From the NCBI GenBank assembly GCA_033764445.1, contig JANRIZ010000088.1:1-19570 (forward strand): DNA of 19,570 nt, read 5' to 3'. Shown here piece after piece: positions 6,853-13,054 of the stretch. The notes under the pieces were generated by a model. The model had not been told where the DNA came from and searched no databases. It saw only the letters and a list, made by a program, of their open reading frames with translations. Made by a program: the position numbers and the translations under genes. Positions within the stretch are counted from its first letter, which is position 1. Every line of letters begins with the position of its first letter. The stretch comes from JANRIZ01 sp033764445 (GTDB taxonomy: Bacteria > Verrucomicrobiota > Verrucomicrobiia > JAWXBN01).

Positions 6853-8098
6853 AAAATCACGCGACATCATTGAAGTCATTCTGGATGCGCCTGAACTGGG
6901 GGAGCTGCAGAAAGTCGGCTGGCTTTACCGTCCCGGTGTTCGCACTGATCTTCCGGCGTCCTTTGAGTACGAGCCGGGGTGGCGGGAAAGTGACCGCGCC
7001 TTCATGCTGGATCCCCGGCTGGAGTTGTGGTCGGGCGAACAGCATCCCCCCGCGCGTGCGGCGGCGTTTGGCATATTCATGGATTCGGCACCGGATCGAT
7101 GGGGCCGGGTGCTCATGGAACGGCGTGAAGCAGTCGCAGCACATCACGAAAGTCGCCAGGCACGTCATCTGAGGGAGTTGGATTTCCTGCTGGGTGTCCA
7201 TGATATGACGCGGATGGGAGCCCTGAGGTTGCGCCGTCCCAATGGCCCGTTTTTGGATGACAGCCTCAATGCCGTGCCGCCTGTCACGGGCCTTCAAGAG
7301 CTGGCATACATCAGTCAAAGGATGGGGGAGTCCGGAGTCGAGGGATTGCCTGAGTACGAGAAATGGCTCGCAACGCTCATTGCACCGGGCTCGTCACTGG
7401 GAGGGGCCCGGCCGAAGGCCAGCTTTTCTGAAAGCAATGGCCGGATATGGATCGCCAAATTTCCGGCCCGGGATGACCGTTATGATGTCGGTGGCTGGGA
7501 GTATTTGGTGCATCGGCTGGCTCATCGCGCGGGCATTTGGGTTCCCGAAGCACGCCAGGCATCGCTGACGCCCGTCCACAGCACTTTTTGTGTGGAGCGT
7601 TTTGATCGGCGTGACAAGGGGCGCCGACTGTACACCTCGGCCATGACGCTTCTTGAATATGAGGAGAGGGTTACTGGGGCGGGCTATCTGGAGATCGCCG
7701 AGTTCATCTCGGATCATGGGGCGCAGGGGCACATCGATGAAGACCTCAAGCAGTTGTACAGGCGTGTCGTGTTCAATGTGCTGATCGGGAATCGGGATGA
7801 CCATCTCCGCAACCACGGATTTATCAGGGAGCCGTCGGGTTGGCGACTCTCACCGGCTTTCGACATGAACCCCCACCCTGGTAAAACAGAACATGTCTTG
7901 ACACTGGATGGCAGCAGCCGTGCGCCCGACATGGCGGCTGTTCTGCGTACGGCGGATCTCTACCGTCTTTCCCCTGCAGAGGCGATGGACATCGTCCAAC
8001 TCACGAAAGAGGTAGTGGCCACCTGGCGCGTCATGGCAAAGCAGATGGGTCTGCCCAGATCGGAAATCCAACGCATGGAGCCTGTGTTCCAGGTGTAG
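6839..8098 (+). CDS. hipA: HipA-type serine/threonine kinase toxin
   Basis: The 419-residue protein is a HipA-family kinase. E. coli HipA phosphorylates glutamyl-tRNA synthetase and causes dormancy; the target here is unknown. I chose ATG 6839 because the frame upstream is only the shadow of hipB, and this start gives the 14-base overlap typical of the pair. Visible features are the N-subdomain with GIFMDSAPDRWGR (78-90) and the flexible P-loop-like SSLGGARPKASF (185-196). The kinase also shows the ATP-binding lysine region WIAKFP (K207), the catalytic loop GNRDDHLRNHGF (D320, N325) and the metal-binding LSPAFDMNP (D342). All core kinase residues seem present, so the toxin looks intact. Transcription is expected from the hipB promoter. 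Confidence 0.92.
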   Translation: MPKAEKSRDIIEVILDAPELGELQKVGWLYRPGVRTDLPASFEYEPGWRESDRAFMLDPRLELWSGEQHPPARAAAFGIFMDSAPDRWGRVLMERREAVAAHHESRQARHLRELDFLLGVHDMTRMGALRLRRPNGPFLDDSLNAVPPVTGLQELAYISQRMGESGVEGLPEYEKWLATLIAPGSSLGGARPKASFSESNGRIWIAKFPARDDRYDVGGWEYLVHRLAHRAGIWVPEARQASLTPVHSTFCVERFDRRDKGRRLYTSAMTLLEYEERVTGAGYLEIAEFISDHGAQGHIDEDLKQLYRRVVFNVLIGNRDDHLRNHGFIREPSGWRLSPAFDMNPHPGKTEHVLTLDGSSRAPDMAAVLRTADLYRLSPAEAMDIVQLTKEVVATWRVMAKQMGLPRSEIQRMEPVFQV

Positions 8099-8152
8099 CC
8101 CAGGATTTACTGCCAGTATTTTAAACCCAAATCCTGCGTAAAAAAATCCAAC

Positions 8153-8168
8153 CACGGATATCACGGAT
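8153..8168. repeat. CACGGAT repeat pair after hipA
   Basis: Two CACGGAT copies lie at 8153-8159 and 8162-8168, nine bases apart. The same heptamer occurs three times at 18700-18727 and once at 18908-18914. The second copy here overlaps the stop codon of the phosphoesterase remnant. Just upstream, CAGGATTT (8101-8108) and AAATCCTG (8129-8136) form an inverted repeat of eight pairs that could be a weak hairpin after hipA. Confidence 0.6.
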
Positions 8169-8439
8169 CAGCCAGATCATGAAAATTCAGCGTCAAAGGT
8201 TGGAAGCCTTTGACCCCTATCACCGTTGTTTTATTGATGAGGGATTCATGTCGGCGATCCAGGTGCCCATGGAGCCAGTACAGGGGGGAATGTCTTGCGA
8301 TATAATCGTCAAAGGCATGGAAACCATGATGAATATAGTCCTCATTTGGAAATAGGCTTGCGGGAGGTGCGTGGGACAAAAAAATATCCACCCGCGGCAT
8401 TTTTGTATTGCACTCCTGGAAAAAACCGATACCGTTCAA
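8161..8439 (-). pseudogene. C-terminal remnant of a calcineurin-like metallophosphoesterase
   Basis: The 92-residue frame matches only the last third of a metallophosphoesterase. DIFLSHAPP is followed by HHGFHAFDDYIARHSPLYWLHGHLD and then TTVIGVKG, as in proteins that end with the SHxPP and GHxH metal motifs. The N-terminal D-x-H, GD and GNHD motifs needed for two-metal catalysis are absent and could not fit, because lexA begins a few bases away. The final GHxH reads GHLD, so a metal ligand is also lost. The first 13 residues up to the ATG at 8439 look unrelated, and that ATG lies inside the lexA operator. I regard it as a decayed fragment; a small functional protein is possible but unlikely. 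Confidence 0.6.
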
Positions 8440-8448
8440 ATGAACGGT
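8431..8448 (+). promoter_or_regulatory. LexA operator (SOS box) before lexA
   Basis: ACCGTTCA-AA-TGAACGGT is a perfect palindrome with eight-base arms that ends two bases before the lexA ATG. Its core GTTC-AAAT-GAAC fits the GTTC-N4-GAAC pattern reported for Verrucomicrobia LexA. It would cover the ribosome-binding region of lexA, as expected for self-repression. No separate Shine-Dalgarno sequence is visible. Confidence 0.78.
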
Positions 8449-8450
8449 CT

Positions 8451-9080
8451 ATGAATCTCACCCCACGGCAACAGCAAATTTATGACTACATCCACGAGCA
8501 TCAGCGGCAGAAGGGATACGCCCCTTCACAACGGGACATCCAGCACCACTTTGGTTTCGCAAGTCAGACGACTGTGGTCGACCATCTCCGGCTTCTGGAG
8601 AAAAAGGGAGTCCTTGAGTGGAAACGCGGGCACGCACGAGCAATTGCAGTTGCCGCTCCAATAAGGAATGCGCTCGAGGAGGTGATGGAGTCGGTGATGA
8701 GCCTCCCCGTTTTTGGTTCGATTCCGGCGGGCATGCCTGTGGAGGCAATGCCTGAAGCCGGTGAAACGGTGTTTGTCCCGTACCCGGCCATGGGGCTGCG
8801 TCCGGGGCCGCATCGGTTTGGCCTGCGGGTCAGGGGAGATTCCATGATCGGGGCCCACATCTGTGAGGGGGACCTGGTCATTTTGGAATTGAGGGAGCCC
8901 CGGGCCGGGGAGATTGTGGCCGCCTTGATCGATGGGGAGACAACTCTCAAACGGTATGTGATTGAGGAGGGAAAACCGGTTTTAAAGGCTGAAAACCCGG
9001 ACTATCGGAAGTTGTACCCGGCACACGAGTTGGTGGTGCAAGGGGTCATGGTGGGTTTGATCCGCCAGGGCACCGGATAA
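8451..9080 (+). CDS. lexA: SOS repressor LexA
   Basis: The 209-residue repressor of the SOS regulon cuts itself when RecA is activated by DNA damage. The N-terminal winged helix starts MNLTPRQQQIYDYIHEHQ, and its recognition part contains SQTTVVDHLRLLEKKG (residues 38-53). The peptidase domain has the A93-G94 cleavage site in SIPAGMPVEA. Its catalytic serine is S131 (VRGDSMIGAHI) and its catalytic lysine K167 (ETTLKRYV). All are at the expected spacing, so it should be cleavable. I chose ATG 8451 because it gives the standard N-terminus and follows the operator. Convergent transcription meets the next gene after 14 bases. Confidence 0.96.
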   Translation: MNLTPRQQQIYDYIHEHQRQKGYAPSQRDIQHHFGFASQTTVVDHLRLLEKKGVLEWKRGHARAIAVAAPIRNALEEVMESVMSLPVFGSIPAGMPVEAMPEAGETVFVPYPAMGLRPGPHRFGLRVRGDSMIGAHICEGDLVILELREPRAGEIVAALIDGETTLKRYVIEEGKPVLKAENPDYRKLYPAHELVVQGVMVGLIRQGTG

Positions 9081-9096
9081 AAACGGGCAGCCGTTT
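9081..9096. terminator. Possible small bidirectional terminator between convergent genes
   Basis: AAACGG-GCAG-CCGTTT forms a six-pair stem exactly between the lexA stop and the stop of the convergent alpha-CTD/sigma-4 gene. T-rich flanks are short, so termination is plausible but weak. Confidence 0.35.
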
Positions 9097-9697
9097 AGCT
9101 TTCAACCTCGCTGTCGACCACCGCAAAGAGCAACTCGAGTTCGCGCTCGTAGTTTTGGGTGCTGGAATTATCCGGATGTTTCCGCATCTCCTCGATGAAT
9201 GCGGAAATGTAGCTGCCAAAAATGCGGTTAAGGTAGGCCAGGTTTTTATTTTCGCGCTGCCGGACCCGTTCACGGGTGATATCCTTGATTTCACCGATGG
9301 ATTGGAGCGTATGGCGTCGGGCAATATTGATCCCGTAACGGAAGATCATCACTTCCCGTTCGTCCTTATCCAAACGTGCCAAGAGAATATCGACGAATTC
9401 CCGGGGATTTTTGGGAGTCTGACCGCCGTCAAAATGGTAAGAAGGAAGGCTCGCTTTTTCGCGAAGAGTTATAATTTCTATAAAAATTGAGTAAACTGTC
9501 CGCAACCCCACCCCTTGGATGGCGAGGAGGTTTTGAGGGGGGAAATTCAGAAATTCGTCGATATTAAAAACATTGGTACGGTGCATTTTTCCCAAGGAAC
9601 CGGGTGTGATAAATAACAGGCTCAAAGGGACTTGGCGAATTTCCTGTGGAATATCACCTTGGATTTGAAACGTGTCCAAATTGAGTGTTGTAATCAT
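9095..9697 (-). CDS. Chimeric transcription-factor-like protein: RNAP alpha-CTD-like domain plus sigma-70 region 4
   Basis: The 200-residue protein joins two modules. Residues about 20-78 (LGKMHRTNVFNIDEFLNF, then LLAIQGVGLRTVYSIF) resemble the helix-hairpin-helix fold of the RNA polymerase alpha C-terminal domain. Residues about 105-158 (LLARLDKDEREVMIFRYGI, HTLQSIGE, ITRERVRQRENKNLAYL) match sigma-70 region 4, with the 4.2 helix-turn-helix that reads the -35 element. Sigma regions 1-3 are missing, so it cannot be a normal sigma factor. It could bind promoters or the polymerase flap, or act within a larger system. The gene is visibly richer in A and T than its neighbours, suggesting transfer. 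The C-terminal 40 residues are acidic and unassigned. No Shine-Dalgarno sequence is clear; a possible promoter lies 80-110 bases upstream of the ATG. Confidence 0.72.
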   Translation of the reverse strand: MITTLNLDTFQIQGDIPQEIRQVPLSLLFITPGSLGKMHRTNVFNIDEFLNFPPQNLLAIQGVGLRTVYSIFIEIITLREKASLPSYHFDGGQTPKNPREFVDILLARLDKDEREVMIFRYGINIARRHTLQSIGEIKDITRERVRQRENKNLAYLNRIFGSYISAFIEEMRKHPDNSSTQNYERELELLFAVVDSEVES

Positions 9698-10010
9698 AGT
9701 CTGTATTTATTTTGTGGTCGTTTTTTAGTTAAAAAGTCAGTGTGACAAATCTGTGTAAATTCTTGCGCCCTTTAAACTGGGAGTCAATTAAATATTGATA
9801 AGATTTCAAAAGTCAATAAATAATTAATTCAGGTAAAGTGCCATAATCATGTTGGATGGGGATTTGTCCATTCTCGAAAACCCGATTTTCCCAAACCATT
9901 GTTTGATTCTGGATACGACACCCGGGTTGCAGGTGCCCCGCCTGAATTATTTTTCGACAGAAGAGGATCAAGTTCCTTGCCTGAAAAATCAAAAAGTATA
10001 ACGTGTCCGC
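9698..10010. other. AT-rich intergenic region between the chimera gene and glcD
   Basis: No convincing gene is seen in these 313 bases. They probably hold two divergent promoters. On the minus strand TTGACT and AAGAAT are spaced 17 bases apart and would serve the chimera gene. On the plus strand TATAAC at 9997-10002 lies only 8 bases before the glcD ATG, with a poor -35. The first 130 bases are markedly AT-rich and the rest returns toward the GC of the surroundings, as at the edge of inserted DNA. Confidence 0.4.
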
Positions 10011-11387
10011 ATGTCTTGCGATTGGATGAATGATTTCAAGGGCCTGCTTTCGCCCGACCGCGTGATTGACCGGCAGGAGGATTTGCTCACCTACGCCTTT
10101 GACGGAACCGCCGTCCTCAACACCCTTCCCGCCTGTGTCGTCTTTCCACAAAATGCGGGGGAGGTGGCCGCGGTCCTCAAGTTTGCCTCGGAACGGAAAA
10201 TTCCGGTGGTCACCCGGGGCAGTGGGACGGGACTTTCCGGCGGAAGTGTGCCCTCCTCCCAATGTATCGTCCTGTGTACGGTCAAATTCAACCGGATCCT
10301 CGAGGTGGACACGCGGAATCTGACCATGACCGTCGAGCCCGGGGTGGTGACCCAGAAAATTTTTGAGGAAGCCGAAAAAGTCGGACTTTTTTATCCGCCC
10401 GATCCCGGGTCGATGAAAATTTCGACCATTGGCGGGAATGTCGCCGAGAATTCGGGCGGGTTGCGCGGGCTCAAGTACGGGGTGACCCGGGATTATGTGA
10501 TGGGCCTGGAGGTGGTGTTGCCCACCGGGGAAATCATCTGGATGGGCAACAAGTGTGTGAAGGATGTCGCCGGGTACAACCTCAAGGACGTGTTTATCGG
10601 TAGTGAGGGCACCCTGGGGGTGATGACCAAGGTGCTGCTCAAGCTCATTCCCAAACCCAAGGCCAAGAAGACCATGTTGGCGGTCTTTGACCGCATGGAT
10701 CAGGCGGCCGAAACGGTTTCCGCGATCATCGAAAACAAAATCATCCCGTGCACGCTGGAGTTTCTCGACAAGATCACCATTCGCTGTGTGGAAGACTACG
10801 CCAAAATCGGACTCCCGCTGGATGCCGAGGCCGTATTGCTGATGGAAACGGACGGGCACCCCGCCGCCGTGGAGGATGAGGCGGCACTCATGGCGCAGAT
10901 TGCGAAGGAATGCGGCGCGCGTGAGGTGAAGGTCGCGCGGGACACAGAAGAAGCACTGCGCATCGCCTCCGCGCGGCGCTCGGCCTTCAGCTCCCTGGCG
11001 CGTGTGTCGCCCACCACCATTCTGGAGGACGCCACCGTGCCGCGCAGCGAGCTGGCCAAAATGGTGCGGTTCATCCAGGAGGTGGCCGCCCGGCACCATT
11101 TGCGCGTGGGCACCTTCGGCCACATGGGTGATGGCAACCTGCACCCCACCTTCCTGACCGATGAGAAGAACCACGAGGAGATGGAGCGCGTTGAAAAGGC
11201 GATGGTGGAGATATTCGATTTTGCCGTTTCACTGGGCGGAACCATCACCGGGGAACACGGGGTGGGGCTGGCCAAAAAACCGTTTTTGGAAAAGGCCCTG
11301 GGTTCGCTCAATATCCGCGTGATGAAGCATCTCAAGGCCGCCTTCGATCCCGCGGGCATCCTCAATCCCGGGAAAATCTTTGATTAA
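10011..11387 (+). CDS. glcD: FAD-linked 2-hydroxyacid dehydrogenase, GlcD type
   Basis: The 458-residue flavoprotein belongs to the FAD-linked oxidases (PCMH fold) that oxidise glycolate, D-lactate or similar 2-hydroxyacids. The FAD domain shows PVVTRGSGTGLSGGSVP (residues about 64-80) and GGNVAENSGGLRGLKYG, with DVFIGSEGTLGV later. The C-terminal FAD_oxidase_C domain shows FGHMGDGNLHPTF and TGEHGVGLAKKPF, the usual metal and substrate region. Length is typical of GlcD (about 470-500) or slightly short. It is followed after 9 bases by an iron-sulfur partner, so electrons probably pass through that subunit to the quinone pool. There is no glcE-like subunit. Glycolate or D-lactate are both plausible substrates. 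ATG 10011 is used; an ATG at 10026 is an alternative. Confidence 0.9.
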   Translation: MSCDWMNDFKGLLSPDRVIDRQEDLLTYAFDGTAVLNTLPACVVFPQNAGEVAAVLKFASERKIPVVTRGSGTGLSGGSVPSSQCIVLCTVKFNRILEVDTRNLTMTVEPGVVTQKIFEEAEKVGLFYPPDPGSMKISTIGGNVAENSGGLRGLKYGVTRDYVMGLEVVLPTGEIIWMGNKCVKDVAGYNLKDVFIGSEGTLGVMTKVLLKLIPKPKAKKTMLAVFDRMDQAAETVSAIIENKIIPCTLEFLDKITIRCVEDYAKIGLPLDAEAVLLMETDGHPAAVEDEAALMAQIAKECGAREVKVARDTEEALRIASARRSAFSSLARVSPTTILEDATVPRSELAKMVRFIQEVAARHHLRVGTFGHMGDGNLHPTFLTDEKNHEEMERVEKAMVEIFDFAVSLGGTITGEHGVGLAKKPFLEKALGSLNIRVMKHLKAAFDPAGILNPGKIFD

Positions 11388-11396
11388 GCCCCCGCG

Positions 11397-12716
11397 ATGA
11401 AAGCCCCCGCCTCCACCGACAATTACCTCAAGGGACTCGACTACTCGGTGGTGCAGCAATGCATGCATTGCGGCATGTGCCTGCCCACGTGTCCGACCTA
11501 CGATGCGACCCTGCTGGAGCGGCACAGTCCGCGCGGACGCATTGCGCTGATGCGGGCGGTGGCCGATGAGAAGATCGGGATCACCAAGGCCTTTGCCGAC
11601 GAGATGTATTTTTGCCTCGGGTGTCTCGCGTGCCAGACCGCCTGTCCGGCGGGTGTCAACTACACGGAACTTTTTGAAATGTCGCGCGCGGAGATCGAAC
11701 GCCAGAAGGTCCTTTCCAATCCGGTCCGCAACCTGGTGCGGGGACTGACGATCAAAACCCTTTTTATGCATCCGCGCCGGCTGCGCCTGCTGGGCCGTCT
11801 GATGTGGCTGTACCAGGCCAGCGGCCTCCAGTGGATGGTGCGCCGGAGCGGACTCCTGCGTCTGGCCCCGAAAATCCTGCGGGAGCTGGAGCCGCTGACC
11901 CCGACGGTCAATGACCATTTTTCGGATGCGCTCATTGCCCCGGTGGAATCCCCCCGGAACGGGAAAAAATACCGGGTGGGCCTGCTCACCGGCTGCGTGC
12001 AGGACCTTGTTTTTTCGGACGTCAACCGCGACACCGCCGATGTGCTTTTGGCCAATGGCTGCGAGGTGGTCACCCCACGCGAACAGTTTTGCTGCGGCTC
12101 CCTGCATGGTCACAACGGGGAATGGGAACTGGCCAAGGCACTTGCCCGAAAGCAGATTGATGCCTTCAAACCCTCTGAATTGGACGCGATCATCACCAAT
12201 TCCGGCGGATGCGGCTCGCATCTCAAACATTACGACCACCTGCTGGCCGATGATCCGCACTATGCGGAAGCCGCGCGGGAGTGGAGCCGGAAGGTCAGGG
12301 ATATCAGCCAGTGGCTGGCGGAAACCGGCATCGTACCGCCGAAGGAATCCGCGTATCTTCCCGGGGATGTGACCTATCACGAGTCCTGTCATTTATGCCA
12401 CGGTCAGAAAATTTCCTCCCAGCCTCGCCAATTGCTCAAGGCCATTCCGGGGTTGAACCTCAGGGAACTGCCCGAGGCGACCTGGTGCTGTGGAAGCGCG
12501 GGTGTGTACAATATCACCCAGCCGGAAATGTCCATGCAGTTGCTCGACCGCAAGATGAAACACATCAAGTCCACCGGTGCGTGTGTCGTGGCCAGTGGGA
12601 ATCCCGGTTGCAATGTGCAGCTCCGTGCCGGAGCCGCCGCCCGAGGGGAACATCTGGAAATCGCCCATCCCGTGACCTTGCTCGCCCGGGCGTACCGCAA
12701 GAGTGGTCAGGTATAG
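11397..12716 (+). CDS. glcF: Iron-sulfur subunit of the 2-hydroxyacid dehydrogenase, GlcF type
   Basis: The 439-residue protein carries two [4Fe-4S] ferredoxin motifs of the C-x2-C-x2-C-x3-CP type, at C22/C25/C28/C32 and C73/C76/C79/C83. Two cysteine-rich CCG domains follow (ending in CCGSLHGHNG and CCGSAGVYN), as in GlcF, LutA and heterodisulfide reductase-like subunits. ERHSPRGRIALMR between the clusters is characteristic of GlcF. It should accept electrons from the FAD subunit encoded just upstream (gap of 9 bases, surely one operon) and deliver them to membrane quinones. Length fits GlcF (about 405-440). No terminator is evident; the downstream gap holds an apparent gene relic. Confidence 0.92.
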   Translation: MKAPASTDNYLKGLDYSVVQQCMHCGMCLPTCPTYDATLLERHSPRGRIALMRAVADEKIGITKAFADEMYFCLGCLACQTACPAGVNYTELFEMSRAEIERQKVLSNPVRNLVRGLTIKTLFMHPRRLRLLGRLMWLYQASGLQWMVRRSGLLRLAPKILRELEPLTPTVNDHFSDALIAPVESPRNGKKYRVGLLTGCVQDLVFSDVNRDTADVLLANGCEVVTPREQFCCGSLHGHNGEWELAKALARKQIDAFKPSELDAIITNSGGCGSHLKHYDHLLADDPHYAEAAREWSRKVRDISQWLAETGIVPPKESAYLPGDVTYHESCHLCHGQKISSQPRQLLKAIPGLNLRELPEATWCCGSAGVYNITQPEMSMQLLDRKMKHIKSTGACVVASGNPGCNVQLRAGAAARGEHLEIAHPVTLLARAYRKSGQV

Positions 12717-12730
12717 CGTGTGGAAGGGGA

Positions 12731-12814
12731 GGAAAGATTTTAAAAACTGAAACGCTGAAATCAATGGTCAATTATTCCAACGACTGGACGTTGGTATCAC
12801 TGCGGATGTTGATG
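12731..12814 (-). pseudogene. Relic of the 3' end of a paralogue of the 16408-16935 gene
   Basis: This stretch aligns with 16374-16450, the 3' end and downstream flank of the small secreted-protein gene, with one 8-base indel and about ten substitutions. Read on the minus strand it still encodes SDTNVQSLE before a stop (TAA at 12771-12773, against TGA in the intact gene). Most differences inside the coding part are synonymous or at codon ends, which suggests that the lost gene was under selection before it decayed. Similarity stops abruptly beyond 12814. Confidence 0.6.
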
Positions 12815-12859
12815 CTGGGGGGGCGGGATTTTATATGGACCTATAAAAAGTCATTATTA

Positions 12860-12871
12860 TACAAATTTGTA
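12860..12871. promoter_or_regulatory. Perfect 12-base palindrome, possible operator
   Basis: TACAAATTTGTA lies in the AT-rich part of the 338-base gap between glcF and the PEP-CTERM gene. Just after it, TTGTGA and TAAATT are spaced 17 bases apart (about 12881-12909) and could be a weak promoter. The palindrome is a plausible regulator site but might be chance in AT-rich DNA. Confidence 0.3.
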
Positions 12872-12980
12872 CGCATTTTCTTGTGACAACGATACCGGTT
12901 TGTTAAATTACTAGTCTTTAAAGAGGCAAAAAACCATGTTAAGATTGACCTCACCCGAACTATTGCCACGAGACGAATGA

Positions 12981-13002
12981 CTGGATGAGACTGGTCATCC
13001 AG
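12981..13002 (+). other. Hairpin in the presumed 5' leader of the PEP-CTERM gene
   Basis: CTGGATGA (12981-12988) and TCATCCAG (12995-13002) form eight perfect pairs with a six-base loop, 52 bases before the ATG. No T-run follows, so it is more likely a leader structure or protein site than a terminator. Confidence 0.4.
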
Positions 13003-13054
13003 ACTGAGTGAAGGACAAACATTTCACCCCATCATAAGGTTTGAGTCATACAAT

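Noticed and set aside
9813..11174. 453-residue minus-strand open frame opposite glcD
   Set aside because: It is antisense to a clear FAD dehydrogenase and has no family resemblance; long antisense frames are expected in GC-rich genes.
11229..12392. 387-residue minus-strand open frame opposite glcF
   Set aside because: It is antisense to both glcD and glcF, rich in His, Gln and Arg as expected for a shadow frame.
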